A DNA stretch of 64,000 bases from an uncultured Acetatifactor sp. (GCA_910587555.1 CAJULV010000017.1:1-64000), one strand, 5' to 3'; positions 1-9,448 are shown, counted from the stretch's first letter. Made by a program: numbers and translations. Notes: generated by a model from the letters alone, not told the origin.

Positions 1-238
1 CATCCGCTTCCTGTAACTTATCTGTATCTGAAATCCCCTGGCCAAAAACATCCTTCTCCTTCTGCAGGGCATCGCCTCCGGATACATCCTTCCCTGATTT
101 CGGTACGGCTTCCGTTCCTGCCGTACCGAACAATTCTGCAGCGTTTACAGTTACTGACCCGAAATTGCCAAACAATTCCAGGACGAGAGCCGCACTGAGA
201 AAAAGTGCTGCTGCTCGTTTTGTTCGAAGTCTTCTCAT
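1..238 (-). CDS. Secreted protein, N-terminal part only (gene runs off the window)
   Basis: The first 79 codons of a protein that continues beyond the left edge. The ATG at 238 follows a strong ribosome binding site (GGAGGTAAGGAG). Residues 1-8 are basic (MRRLRTKR). A hydrophobic stretch follows at about 9-25 and ends near VNAAE, giving a typical Sec signal peptide with likely cleavage after an Ala. The mature part visible is polar and low in complexity, and no domain can be recognised. It occupies the place downstream of spoIVB where many Clostridia carry spo0A, and it is clearly not Spo0A. Function unknown. Confidence 0.6.
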   Translation of the reverse strand, partial: MRRLRTKRAAALFLSAALVLELFGNFGSVTVNAAELFGTAGTEAVPKSGKDVSGGDALQKEKDVFGQGISDTDKLQEAD

Positions 239-390
239 TTTCTCCTTACCTCCTTCGCTGGGTTTTACATACTCAGGAAACATTCACTTGCAGCTTCCTA
301 CAGTTAATGCGCCGCAGAAGGCGCCTTCTGTTCGGAAGTGAAAAACATACTGCCGATAAGACATACTACCATATACAATAAGGTTAAAAA

Positions 391-449
391 CAGTATAAAA
401 AGAAGCGCTGACTCTCAAGTATAAAGTTTATACAATCGAGTAAGCGCTT
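391..449 (-). terminator. Imperfect long hairpin, likely terminator of spoIVB
   Basis: An inverted repeat of about 23 nt per arm, 18 of 23 positions paired, has ends AAGCGCT/AGCGCTT and a central perfect GTATAAA-G-TTTATAC (419-433). On the minus strand it is followed by CTTTTTATACTG, a short U-tract, as expected for Rho-independent termination after spoIVB. The rest of 239-499 holds the leader of the secreted-protein gene. A poor promoter-like pair (TTGAGA, then TATACT at 15 bp) lies inside this hairpin, so an operator role is also possible. Confidence 0.45.
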
Positions 450-499
450 TAAAAAAATTTCGGAGGTACGTTTTTCTTTTTCTGCTATGCTGCCCGGAC

Positions 500-1954
500 T
501 TAATGCTCCAGCATATTTTCGATAAATATCCCATACCCTTTCCTGGAGTCCTGCACCAGCACATGGGTCACGGCGCCGATGAACTTTCCGTTCTGGATGA
601 TGGGGCTGCCGCTCATGCCCTGGACAATGCCGCCGGTCACCGCCAGCAGGTCAGGGTCTGTCACCGTCAGCTCGATGCCCCGGTTTACATTGTCGTGGTC
701 CAGATGGACCGCTGTAATTTCCACATCATAATACCTCGTGTAGCCGTCCACGGTACAGAGTATCTGTGCGGTCCCCTTTTCAATCTCCTGCTTCAGCCCG
801 ATGGGGAGAGGCTCTCTGGCGCCCATCTCCAGCGCTTTCTGATTGCAGATGCCGAAAATCCCCCGGACGCTGTTGTCTGTAATTTCTCCCAGTATACGAT
901 CATTGGAATAGATAATCATTCCGGTCATCTCACCCGGATTCCCCGCACTTCCCTTCTGGATATCCACAATATCTGTCTGGTAGAGCGTCCCGCCTTCCAT
1001 GTGCATCAGGGTACTGGTATCCACATCCGTAATCCCATGCCCCAGCGCACCGAAATTACCGCGGGAGTCAATGTAAGTCATGGTACCCACACCTTGGGCA
1101 TTGTCCCTCACCCAGACTCCGATTTTATACTCCCCGGCGCTATTTTTAACAGGCGTTATTTCCACATTCATCCGTTCCCCGTCCCGCTCCACTTCCAGGA
1201 CGATTTCTTCGCCGCCGCTTTCCTCTACCAGGCGGATGAACTCATCCTTCTGGTTTACGGGAGTCCCGTTGACTTTCCGAACATAATCTCCGGATTTCAG
1301 TATATATCTACCCGGTGAATAGGTAACGCCGTCCCCGCCCTGAAACTCTCCGGTACCTACCACCAACACGCCGTCGGTCTTTACATAGATACCGATGGGC
1401 GCTCCCACAGGAATCAGCTGCTGGTCCTCAATTACCCGGATATTCACATCCTTGAAGTTGAGAAATCCGAAAAGTTTCACCTTCATCCGGTAGCTGGATT
1501 CCATAGCAGCCTTCAAGGTAACTGTCCTGCTTAAGTCAATGTCTACTGCCCCCTGGGGAATGTTGCTGACTCCACGGTCTGTGACGCTGACAATCTCCCC
1601 GGTTGCAGGCAGCCCCAGATGAAAGGAGTCCTCCTCCCCGGCACGGACGTTGATGACGGACGGAATACTGCTGTCCACATAATAATAGAGAGCTGCCATC
1701 AGCGACATACAGCCGGCGGCCAGCGCTATTCCCAATAAACCTCGATATATTTTATAGCGCCTGACTCTTTTCTTCCAGTTCTGGAGCAGGATTACCATAT
1801 CGCCGCCTGCCTGCTGCTTTACGGTATCCGCTGCTTCCGGAACGAACGACCGGACGGACGGACTGTGTCCCCGGTTCCTGTCTTCTAAGTGCAGCTTCTC
1901 TTCAGAATGTACGTTTTGTCCGATTTTTCTTTTCCATTTTCCTGGCCATCCCAT
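500..1954 (-). CDS. spoIVB: SpoIVB peptidase (S55 family), sporulation signalling protease
   Basis: In the known system SpoIVB is secreted from the forespore and cleaves SpoIVFA, starting pro-sigma-K processing. The sequence shows a polar, basic N-terminal tail of about 65 residues, one membrane anchor (about 70-93), a PDZ region and the S55 protease domain. The His motif is GALGHGITDVDT and the catalytic Ser lies in GMSGSPIIQNGKF, about 35 residues from the end. The ATG at 1954 has AAGGGGAG nine bases upstream; a GTG two codons earlier would place the same site too close. At about 484 aa it is longer than the 426-aa B. subtilis protein, mainly through the N-terminal tail, so a start at the internal Met before VILLQNWKKR cannot be excluded. 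A sigma-G-like promoter lies upstream and recN precedes it. Confidence 0.93.
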   Translation of the reverse strand: MGWPGKWKRKIGQNVHSEEKLHLEDRNRGHSPSVRSFVPEAADTVKQQAGGDMVILLQNWKKRVRRYKIYRGLLGIALAAGCMSLMAALYYYVDSSIPSVINVRAGEEDSFHLGLPATGEIVSVTDRGVSNIPQGAVDIDLSRTVTLKAAMESSYRMKVKLFGFLNFKDVNIRVIEDQQLIPVGAPIGIYVKTDGVLVVGTGEFQGGDGVTYSPGRYILKSGDYVRKVNGTPVNQKDEFIRLVEESGGEEIVLEVERDGERMNVEITPVKNSAGEYKIGVWVRDNAQGVGTMTYIDSRGNFGALGHGITDVDTSTLMHMEGGTLYQTDIVDIQKGSAGNPGEMTGMIIYSNDRILGEITDNSVRGIFGICNQKALEMGAREPLPIGLKQEIEKGTAQILCTVDGYTRYYDVEITAVHLDHDNVNRGIELTVTDPDLLAVTGGIVQGMSGSPIIQNGKFIGAVTHVLVQDSRKGYGIFIENMLEH

Positions 1955-2092
1955 ATTCACATACTCCCCTTAGGGCGTGTAAAAATGCATTCCTGCCGTC
2001 TGCCGCGGCATATCGCGTCCCCACATCCGGCAGAAAGCAATTTCGAACACGCTCCGGTGCCGATACAGCTATCGCATAATTTTCTCTCATAG

Positions 2093-2121
2093 TAGTATGT
2101 GAATTTATTCGGTTTTCATTC
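2093..2121 (-). promoter_or_regulatory. Sigma-G-type promoter for spoIVB
   Basis: On the minus strand GAATG (2117-2121) is followed after 17 bp by CATACTA (2093-2099). This matches the forespore sigma-G pattern (GnATR, 17-18 bp, CATnnTA). The predicted start gives a leader of about 130 nt before spoIVB. SpoIVB is a forespore product in B. subtilis, so the match makes biological sense. It rests on consensus only. Confidence 0.6.
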
Positions 2122-2185
2122 CGGGATTTTTGAATTTTGTAAAACCGATTTTATTTTATCGTTTTTTCAATCGTTCAACATTCCG

Positions 2186-3871
2186 CTACCTATTCTTATG
2201 TGCGGCCGCCTGGACACGCATCTCTCTGGCATTGGAGAGCGCCGCGTCCGTCAGCGAATCGCTGCCCAGGAGCCTTGCCAATTCGCCCAGGCTCTCTTCC
2301 TCCTCCAGAACACGGATATTGGTTATGGTACTGTCCTGACTGCTGCTTTTCTCAATCACCAAATGCCTGTCCGCCATGGCTGCAATCTGCGGCAGATGGG
2401 TGATGCAGAGTACCTGATGGGCATGGGCTACGGTGTCAAGCTGCTCGGAAACCCTCCACGCCGTCCTGCCGCTGATGCCGGTGTCTATCTCGTCAAAAAT
2501 CAGGGTGTCGATGGCGTCCCGCCCTGCCAGCACTGTCTTAATGGCAAGCATGACACGGGAAAGCTCACCCCCGCTTGCCACCTGTCCCAGAGGCTTCAGC
2601 GCCTCCCCCGGATTGGTGGAAATCAGGAATTCCACATCATCATAGCCCTTGGCCGTAACGTTGGAAGCACGGCGCACCGCAATCTCGAATTCCACTGTCA
2701 GGAAATTCAGATGTACCAGCGCCTCCTTCAGCTGCCCGGTGAGTACTTCCGCATTTTTCTTACGGATATCGGAAAGCACGGCGCATGCCGCTCCCAGCTT
2801 CTTTTTGGCTGCCGACAACCTTTCCTCCAGCTGCTGCATATAGGCATCGTAATCGCTGATTTTCTCCAGGAGGCGGGCGCGTTCCTCCCCGTAAGCAATC
2901 ACTTCCTCTATGGTCCGGCCGTATTTATCCTTCAGGTGGTTCAGCTGATTCAGCCTTTCCTCCACCGCCGTGAAATCCTCGCCGTCAAATTCCATATCAG
3001 CCATATACTCCGCCAAATCACGGTTGTAGTCGGCCAGCAGGCTGTCGATCTCGGCAAGCTGTCCCTCCAGCTCTCCCAGGCGTTCATCCAGGGAAGATAC
3101 GCCGCCCAGTGCCCGAAGCGCCCTGCTCAGAGACACGCCTGCGCCGCCCTCGGAATCATTGCCTGTATATTGATAACTTTCTGTTAAATTTTCAATTATT
3201 TTCTTACCATTTACCATCAGGCGATAACTTTTTTCCAGTTCTTCGTCCTCTCCCGGCACCGGCTTTGCCTCCTCGATTTCCTTCAGTTCGAACTCCGCCA
3301 GCGTCTGTTCCCGCTTCTTGGTCTCCTCGTCCATCGCCTCTTCTTCCATGGCCCTGCCGATCTCTCTGCACTCCTTAAAGGCAGCCTCCACCGCCTCCGC
3401 CGCCTTCAGAAACTCCTCGCCGCAGTAGGCATCCAGGATTTCCATATGCTTCTTCTTATTCAGAAGGGATTGGTGTTCATGCTGGCCGTGAATATCGATA
3501 AGAAGCTCCGCCAGTTCTTTTACCTGCCTGGCAGTTACCGTCTCTCCGTTTATCTTGTATACACTTTTGCCCACCTGCATCTTCCGGCTTATGATGACAC
3601 TTCCGTCTTCCTCCGGTTCCAGTTCCAGCTGGAGCAGCTTTCTGCGCACTCTGTCATCCCCGCAGCGAAAGACCAGTTCCACCAAAGCACTGTCCTTCCC
3701 CTTGCGAAGCATATCCCTCTCGAATTTGCCGCCCAGTGCCAGAGTGACGCTCCCTATCAGCAGGGACTTTCCCGCACCGGTCTCCCCGGTGAGAATATTC
3801 AATCCTTCCCCGAATTCCACCTCTGTCTCTTCCATCAAAGCAAGATTTTTCACATGTAAACTCTGCAGCAT
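2186..3871 (-). CDS. recN: DNA repair protein RecN (SMC-like ATPase)
   Basis: RecN is a cohesin-like ATPase acting in double-strand break repair. From the ATG at 3871 (GGAGAG upstream) it is 561 aa, the normal family length. Walker A GETGAGKS is at residues 29-36. A long helical coiled-coil-rich middle follows, then the signature region SGGELSRVMLAIK and Walker B TLIFDEIDTGISG near the C-terminus. The reading frame stays open upstream for 28 codons into the argR-recN spacer. That extension lies partly in duplicated DNA and lacks family similarity, so it was rejected. Position between argR and spoIVB is the usual clostridial arrangement. Confidence 0.95.
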   Translation of the reverse strand: MLQSLHVKNLALMEETEVEFGEGLNILTGETGAGKSLLIGSVTLALGGKFERDMLRKGKDSALVELVFRCGDDRVRRKLLQLELEPEEDGSVIISRKMQVGKSVYKINGETVTARQVKELAELLIDIHGQHEHQSLLNKKKHMEILDAYCGEEFLKAAEAVEAAFKECREIGRAMEEEAMDEETKKREQTLAEFELKEIEEAKPVPGEDEELEKSYRLMVNGKKIIENLTESYQYTGNDSEGGAGVSLSRALRALGGVSSLDERLGELEGQLAEIDSLLADYNRDLAEYMADMEFDGEDFTAVEERLNQLNHLKDKYGRTIEEVIAYGEERARLLEKISDYDAYMQQLEERLSAAKKKLGAACAVLSDIRKKNAEVLTGQLKEALVHLNFLTVEFEIAVRRASNVTAKGYDDVEFLISTNPGEALKPLGQVASGGELSRVMLAIKTVLAGRDAIDTLIFDEIDTGISGRTAWRVSEQLDTVAHAHQVLCITHLPQIAAMADRHLVIEKSSSQDSTITNIRVLEEEESLGELARLLGSDSLTDAALSNAREMRVQAAAHKNR

Positions 3872-3947
3872 TTTTTCTCTCCTTCCCGGCCTCCGCCAGA
3901 ATGTACCTTCTCCGTCCTGCTGCCCTGCTGCCCGCACGATTACCCAC

Positions 3948-4157
3948 TCATGCATGGCAGCCTGTCTTCCCTTTACCCGTTTTCCTGCCCCAAGGCTATG
4001 CCCTTCGGGAAACCGGAAAGTTCCTTACACACTCCTCTGTGCCAGCCCTATTACCTATTCATGCATGGCAGCCTGTCTTCCCTTTACCCGTTTTCCTGCC
4101 CCAAGGCTATGCCCTTCGGGAAACCGGAAAGTTCCTTACACACTCCTCTGTGCCAGC
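3948..4157. repeat. Tandem duplication of the argR 3' end and downstream spacer (111-bp period)
   Basis: Bases 3948-4046 (99 bp) are repeated without a mismatch at 4059-4157, a period of 111 bp. The right copy contains the last codons and stop of argR. The left copy is a non-coding echo in the argR-recN spacer. Weaker similarity extends a few bases beyond the identical block on both sides. The identity suggests a recent event. Confidence 0.9.
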
Positions 4158-4630
4158 TCTATCGCCTCTTCCTGGGCAATGGTCAGACGTATCTTCTCCG
4201 CCAGCGCTTCTGCCTCCTCCCTGGTATGCGCCGCCACGAAAATCGTGTCATCCCCCGCGATACAGCCCACAATCTCGGGGAATTTCAGGGCATCCAGGGC
4301 TGCTGCCACCGCCATGGCCATGCCGGACATGGTTCTGACCACCAGAATATTCTGTGCCGCCTCTGCAGCCGCAAAGGCTTCCCGCAGCACATGGACATAT
4401 TTATTCTCCATCCTGCTGCCCTGTTCCAGAAAGACATACTTCTGTCCGCCGTTCTCCGTGGGCATCTTGGAAAGCTTCATCTCCCGGATGTCTCTGGAGA
4501 CAGTCGCCTGTGTAACGGCAAAGCCTTCCTCCTTCAGCCGTTCCGCCAGTTCCTCCTGGGTCCCCACATCACATCTCTGGATTATCTCAATAATCTTGCC
4601 CTGTCTTCTCTTCTTCACAATCGTCACCAT
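4136..4630 (-). CDS. argR: Arginine repressor ArgR/AhrC
   Basis: Arginine-dependent hexameric regulator of arginine metabolism genes. The N-terminal winged helix (about 1-70) contains the ArgR-type TQATVSRDIREMKLSKMP. The C-terminal oligomerisation and arginine-binding domain contains GDDTIFVAAHTREEAEAL. At 164 aa it is about 10-15 residues longer than usual, ending in a charged tail (AQEEAIELAQRSV) whose coding end lies in the duplicated 111-bp unit. Co-directional with recN downstream and nadK upstream, as in many Clostridia. Confidence 0.93.
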   Translation of the reverse strand: MVTIVKKRRQGKIIEIIQRCDVGTQEELAERLKEEGFAVTQATVSRDIREMKLSKMPTENGGQKYVFLEQGSRMENKYVHVLREAFAAAEAAQNILVVRTMSGMAMAVAAALDALKFPEIVGCIAGDDTIFVAAHTREEAEALAEKIRLTIAQEEAIELAQRSV

Positions 4631-4705
4631 GCCTTTTTGTTACTTATTTCCGTTCCGGTAGGCGCTTAACAGCAAAATCAAACCCATTCTGAAATTTTCG
4701 TTCCT

Positions 4706-5554
4706 TTACAAGCTGTCCTGCATCTTCCTGTGCAGCACTTCCAGAAAGCTTACCTGGTTCAGCCTGATAAATTCCGTCACCTTCCCGGACCTGACAATCC
4801 GTATCTTATCCCCCGTCTGCAGCGGAATCATATGGCTTCCGTCAAAATTAACCTCAACGGTCTGCATCCTTCCCTCACCGCACTCCGGTATCTCAATTTC
4901 AATGATATCCTCCGGGGAAAGGATGATACTCCGCTGGTTCAGGGAATGGGGGCAGATGGGGGTCAGCATAATCAGCTGCGCACCCGGCTCCACCAGCGGG
5001 CCTCCCGCAGACAGATTATAGCCCGTTGAACCGGTAGGTGTGGTGACAATCATTCCGTCCGCCTTATAATGGTTCAGGAACTGCCCGTTTACATAGATAT
5101 TGAACCGGATAATCTGCAGCGGTCCCCTGCGGGAAAGCGCAATTTCGTTCAATGCCCGGTCCTCCCTGACACTGCCGTCCGAAAGATATGCTTTCCCGTC
5201 CAGCATCATACGGCTCTCCTGAATATAATCTTCCGTAATCAGCCGCTCCAGCGCCTCCTCCAGCCCGGAAGGCTCTATCTCCGTCATGTAGCCCAGAGTC
5301 CCCAAATTCACGCCGATAATCGGAATCTGCAGCACTTTTGCCTCCCTGGCCGCCTGCAGCACCGTACCGTCGCCTCCGAGAACTATAATGCAGCATATAT
5401 CCGCCGGGATGGGCGAGGAAGCTTCCTCCCCGCCGTTCCCCACAGTCTTCAGCGTCACATGCTGTCCTTTCAGCCTCAGAAAATCACAGATGCGCCTGGC
5501 CGTCAGCAGCTTTTCATCTTTATACCGATTGACATACACCAGAAAATGCTTCAT
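4706..5554 (-). CDS. nadK: NAD kinase
   Basis: Phosphorylates NAD to NADP in the cytosol. The 282-aa protein has the kinase motif GGDGT at residues 60-64, NLGTLGYMTE soon after, and the conserved TPTGSTGYNLSAGGPLV segment in the C-terminal beta-rich domain. Length is normal. It sits between tlyA and argR in the standard clostridial cluster. The ATG at 5554 is preceded by GGGAGGA at a suitable distance. Confidence 0.96.
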   Translation of the reverse strand: MKHFLVYVNRYKDEKLLTARRICDFLRLKGQHVTLKTVGNGGEEASSPIPADICCIIVLGGDGTVLQAAREAKVLQIPIIGVNLGTLGYMTEIEPSGLEEALERLITEDYIQESRMMLDGKAYLSDGSVREDRALNEIALSRRGPLQIIRFNIYVNGQFLNHYKADGMIVTTPTGSTGYNLSAGGPLVEPGAQLIMLTPICPHSLNQRSIILSPEDIIEIEIPECGEGRMQTVEVNFDGSHMIPLQTGDKIRIVRSGKVTEFIRLNQVSFLEVLHRKMQDSL

Positions 5555-5659
5555 AAATCCTCCCGCCCATCGGGATGCCCCTCAAAACCCGGAAACATAC
5601 CTCCCGTGAAATCGCCAGCCAACCCTGAAATGCAGCGCCGCAGCCCGGTACCTGGGGTT

Positions 5660-6550
5660 CTACTTTGCCGAAAGCGCCGCCTCCGCCGTTATCCCGAAAA
5701 TCAGGTCCGCCCACTGGGGCGAACAGGACAGTCCTGTCCGCTCCTCAATCAGCCCTTTCAGAGCCGTCTCCGCCTCATGTTCCGTGAGCGCACATACCTC
5801 CTCGGAAACCCCTTCCCGCTTCTCCAGATGCAGCAGATATTCGATATTCCCCTCCGGACCCCGAATCGGCGAATATTCCAGATGCAGCACAGAATATCCA
5901 ATCATATCTGCATAGTCCGCAACCTTTGCGATAACCTCCCTGTGGGTTGACACTTCCCTGACCACGCCCTTTTTTCCCACCTTATCCCTGCCGGCCTCAA
6001 ACTGGGGCTTAATCAGGCACACCATCTGCCCGCCGGGCTTCAGAAGGTTCCGCGCCGGAATCAATATTTTCGTCAGAGAAATAAAGGACACATCCACACT
6101 TGCAAAATCCAGTTCCTCCCCGATGTCTTCCCTTTGCACATACCGAAAATTTGTCTGCTCCATGCAGACAACCCTGTCGTCATTTCGCAGCTTCCAGGCC
6201 AGCTGCCCATGCCCCACGTCCACTGCATACACCTTCGCCGCACCGTTCTGGAGCATACAGTCCGTAAAGCCGCCGGTGGAAGCCCCGATGTCCATACAGA
6301 CCTTCCCCTCCAGGGAAATGGGCCATATGTTCAACGCCTTTTCCAGCTTCAGCCCGCCCCGGCTCACATATTTCAGGGCATTGCCTCCCCGTACCTCAAT
6401 CATCCGCCTGTCCGGGTCAAACAAAGTACCCGCCTTGTCCTCCCGCTGTCCGTCCACATAGACATTGCCGGACATGATAATTGCCTTTGCCTTCTCCCTG
6501 GACTCTGCAAGCCCGAGAGCCGTCAGGATTACATCCAGCCTCTCTTTCAT
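5660..6550 (-). CDS. tlyA: TlyA-family rRNA (cytidine-2'-O)-methyltransferase
   Basis: Predicted 2'-O-methyltransferase of 16S/23S rRNA, historically called hemolysin A. Residues 1-65 form an S4 RNA-binding domain (MKERLDVILTALGLAESREK start). An FtsJ/RrmJ-type Rossmann domain follows with SAM motif DIGASTGGFTDCML at about 87-100 and DVGHGQLAWKLRND after it. It is 296 aa. It overlaps the end of dxs by 4 nt (ATGA), so translation is probably coupled. nadK lies downstream after a spacer of about 105 bp. Confidence 0.92.
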   Translation of the reverse strand: MKERLDVILTALGLAESREKAKAIIMSGNVYVDGQREDKAGTLFDPDRRMIEVRGGNALKYVSRGGLKLEKALNIWPISLEGKVCMDIGASTGGFTDCMLQNGAAKVYAVDVGHGQLAWKLRNDDRVVCMEQTNFRYVQREDIGEELDFASVDVSFISLTKILIPARNLLKPGGQMVCLIKPQFEAGRDKVGKKGVVREVSTHREVIAKVADYADMIGYSVLHLEYSPIRGPEGNIEYLLHLEKREGVSEEVCALTEHEAETALKGLIEERTGLSCSPQWADLIFGITAEAALSAK

Positions 6551-8409
6551 TCTTCGTCCAAAACCTCACAAATCCGCTTCACAATACTTCCGGCATCGAT
6601 GCCGATTTCCTGTTTCAGCATTTCTACATTTCCGTGCTCCACATAGGCGTCCGGAATCGCAATGTTCACCAGGCGGTTCCGGCATCCGCTGCGGTTCATA
6701 TAATCCAGCACCTTTTCTCCGTAACCGCCGCAGGCCACATTCTCTTCCATCGTGACAATAAGCCTGTGCCCTTCACATGCTTCCCTCACGGACTCTTCAT
6801 CTATGGGCTTCACAAAACGCGCATTCACCAGGCTGACGCCCATGCCCTTTTCCTTCAGTATATTCCGCACTTCTTCCGCTGTCTTTACCATGCTGCCCAC
6901 TGCCAGAAGGGCAATTTCCCGCTCCCGGTAAATCCATTCCGCCTTTCCCAGTTCCACGGGTGAACGATACTCCTTCAGTCCTGCATAGGCCGTCCCCCGT
7001 GGATAGCGCACCGCTATGGGCCGTCCCAGCCCTACCGCGAATTTCATCATATCCGACAGCTCCCATTTGTTCTTGGGGGCGCAGACATGCATATTGGGAA
7101 TCCCGGACAGGTATGTATAATCAAAAATCCCCTGGTGGGTTTCCCCGTCGCTGCCCACCAGCCCTGCCCTGTCTATGGCAAATACCACAGGCAGGTTCTG
7201 TATGCACACATCATGCAGGATCTGGTCATATGCCCTCTGCAGAAAAGAAGAATACACCGCCACAATCGGCTTCATGCCCCCGGCGGCCAGACCCGCAGCA
7301 AAGGTCACTGCATGCTCCTCCGCAATCCCCACGTCAAAGAAGCGTTCCGGGTACATGTTATGGAAACGCTTCAGCCCCGTACCGTCCGGCATAGCGGCGG
7401 TAATTGCCACGATTTTCTCATCCCGCTGCCCCAGCTTGCACATCACTGTGGAAAAAATATCCGTATAATTGGCCACCGTCCTGGGATGGGACGGAATCCC
7501 TGTCTCGATATCAAAGGGCTCCGCCCCGTGAAACCTTGCCGGATGCCGCTCCGCCGGCTTATATCCCCTCCCCTTCTGGGTCAGGACATGGATCATCACC
7601 GGTCCCTCCACCCTTTTCGCATCATTGATGACAGATACCATGGAGGAAATGTCATGCCCGTCCACAGGTCCCAGATACGTGATCCCCATGTCCTCAAACA
7701 GCATACCGGGAATCACCAGCTGTTTAAAGCTGCTCTTCGCCCTGCGGATACGGCTGATGGTGCTGTCCCCCCTCTTTGTACGCTGAAGGGCATTGTAGAT
7801 TCCCTTTTTCAGATCCAGGTAACCGGAGGCGGTGCGTATATTGTTCAGATATTTCGATACGCCTCCCACATTTTCAGAGATGGACATCTTATTGTCATTC
7901 AGAATAATGATAAAATTGGTCTCCTGCTTTGCCGCATTGTTCAAAGCCTCATAGGCCATGCCGCCTGTGAGGGAGCCGTCCCCGATGACGGAAACTATCG
8001 TATGCTTCCCGCCCGTGATATCCCTGGCCATCACCAGCCCCAGGCCCGCAGAAACGGAAGTGGAGCTATGGCCCGTGTCAAAGACATCACAATCGCTTTC
8101 TTTACGCTTTGGAAAACCGCTGAGTCCATGAAACTGGCGCAGAGATTCGAAACCGTCCTTCCGTCCGGTGAGAATTTTGTGTGTGTAGGACTGATGCCCC
8201 ACGTCCCAGATAATCTTATCTTCCGGCAGGTTCAATGCCAAATGCAGCGCCATTGTCAATTCCACCGCCCCCAGATTGGAACCCAGATGCCCCCCTGTAA
8301 CACTGATCGTCCGAATCAGAAAATCACGAATTTCCTGTGCAAGGATATTCAGATCTTCTTTCCTTATCTTCTTGATATCATTTGCATGTTCTATGGTTTC
8401 AAGCAGCAT
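6547..8409 (-). CDS. dxs: 1-deoxy-D-xylulose-5-phosphate synthase
   Basis: First enzyme of the MEP isoprenoid pathway; condenses pyruvate and glyceraldehyde-3-phosphate using thiamine diphosphate. The 620-aa protein has the GHQSYTHKILTGR His motif, the TPP/Mg motif GDGSLTGGMAYEALNNA, and the central DRAGLVGSDGETHQGIFD of the pyrimidine-binding domain, with a C-terminal transketolase-like domain. ispA is immediately upstream (spacing 31 bp), so two isoprenoid genes are co-transcribed. Confidence 0.97.
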   Translation of the reverse strand: MLLETIEHANDIKKIRKEDLNILAQEIRDFLIRTISVTGGHLGSNLGAVELTMALHLALNLPEDKIIWDVGHQSYTHKILTGRKDGFESLRQFHGLSGFPKRKESDCDVFDTGHSSTSVSAGLGLVMARDITGGKHTIVSVIGDGSLTGGMAYEALNNAAKQETNFIIILNDNKMSISENVGGVSKYLNNIRTASGYLDLKKGIYNALQRTKRGDSTISRIRRAKSSFKQLVIPGMLFEDMGITYLGPVDGHDISSMVSVINDAKRVEGPVMIHVLTQKGRGYKPAERHPARFHGAEPFDIETGIPSHPRTVANYTDIFSTVMCKLGQRDEKIVAITAAMPDGTGLKRFHNMYPERFFDVGIAEEHAVTFAAGLAAGGMKPIVAVYSSFLQRAYDQILHDVCIQNLPVVFAIDRAGLVGSDGETHQGIFDYTYLSGIPNMHVCAPKNKWELSDMMKFAVGLGRPIAVRYPRGTAYAGLKEYRSPVELGKAEWIYREREIALLAVGSMVKTAEEVRNILKEKGMGVSLVNARFVKPIDEESVREACEGHRLIVTMEENVACGGYGEKVLDYMNRSGCRNRLVNIAIPDAYVEHGNVEMLKQEIGIDAGSIVKRICEVLDEE

Positions 8410-8440
8410 ACCCTACCGTATCCTTTCCCCCGCCGCCACA

Positions 8441-9448
8441 TCATTTGCGTCTATATATCAGATTCAAAATCAAAGCTTTCAGGAATTCATGTTCCCCCTC
8501 GAATTCATCCAGAATGTCAGCCGCTTCACGGGACAGGGCCTCCACATCCGTTTTGGCCTGCTCCATGCCTCTCAATGTCACATATGTCTGTTTATGGTTC
8601 AGGGCGTCGCTGCCCGTGGGCTTCCCAAGCTCTTTACTGTCACCCACCACATCCAGGATATCGTCCTGTATCTGGAAAGCAATGCCCACATTATAAGCAC
8701 ATTTCTCTATTTTGCGGATCTGTTCTTCCGAGGCGCCGGCAAGAATCGCTCCCACTGTCATAGCCGCTTGAATCAGCGCCGCCGTCTTGTGTTCATGGAT
8801 AAACATAAGCTGTTCCAGGTTCTCCCCAGAAGCCGCATCCGGGCAGTGCGCCTTATCCGCAGCAGTCCTCCCCGCAGCTTCGTCCCGTCCTTCCGCCATA
8901 ATGTCCGCTGCCTGTCCGCCTATCATGCCGTGGATGCCCGCCTTCCCGGCCAGAACGGAAAGCGCACGCCACACGCGCTCCGTCTGCCGGAGTTTATCCG
9001 CATCCGAAACGCACGTATTTGTAATATCGTTATCTTTTATACAATATTCCATCGCTTTCAATGCCGTCTCAAAAGCAAAATTCAGCAGCCCGTCTCCTGC
9101 CAGAATCCCCATGGCATCACCGTACACATACCATGTGGTCTCCCGCCCCCTGCGGTATCTGTCATTATCCATGGCCGGCAGGTCGTCGTGAACAAGCGAA
9201 TAGGTGTGAATCATTTCGATTGCCGCCATAAAACAGCCTACGATCTCTTCCCCGGTACCGCCGCACATCCGGAAAGCCTCCCACATCAGCACCGGACGCA
9301 GCCGCTTTCCGCCTGCAGTCAGGCTGTAATTCATGGCCTCGATGACCTGCCTCTGCAGTCCTTCCTCCTCCGGCAGGCGGCATTTTAAAATCCGCTCCGC
9401 CATTGCCGTCACATCTTCCAGTTCCCTGTTAAACGCCTTCGTCTCCAT
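8441..9448 (-). CDS. ispA: Polyprenyl synthetase (farnesyl/geranyl diphosphate synthase type)
   Basis: Chain-elongating prenyl transferase. Both aspartate-rich motifs are present: DDLPAMDND (first) and QIQDDILD (second), with GGKRLRPVL near the N-terminus. The chosen ATG at 9448 overlaps the end of xseB by 20 nt and gives 335 aa; an earlier in-frame start adds ten residues with no family similarity. An insertion of about 20 charged residues lies between GQAADIMAEG and the FIHEHKT segment, longer than in typical IspA. Product chain length cannot be read from sequence. Confidence 0.92.
   Translation of the reverse strand: METKAFNRELEDVTAMAERILKCRLPEEEGLQRQVIEAMNYSLTAGGKRLRPVLMWEAFRMCGGTGEEIVGCFMAAIEMIHTYSLVHDDLPAMDNDRYRRGRETTWYVYGDAMGILAGDGLLNFAFETALKAMEYCIKDNDITNTCVSDADKLRQTERVWRALSVLAGKAGIHGMIGGQAADIMAEGRDEAAGRTAADKAHCPDAASGENLEQLMFIHEHKTAALIQAAMTVGAILAGASEEQIRKIEKCAYNVGIAFQIQDDILDVVGDSKELGKPTGSDALNHKQTYVTLRGMEQAKTDVEALSREAADILDEFEGEHEFLKALILNLIYRRK

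Noticed and set aside
503..1318. Long plus-strand frame opposite spoIVB
   Set aside because: It mirrors the codon pattern of spoIVB, has no ribosome binding site and encodes no recognisable domain. Similar antisense frames over recN, dxs, deoB, the ABC genes and others were dropped for the same reason.
3871..3955. N-terminal extension of RecN by 28 codons
   Set aside because: It is translated spacer next to duplicated DNA, and the internal ATG has the ribosome binding site and the family start.
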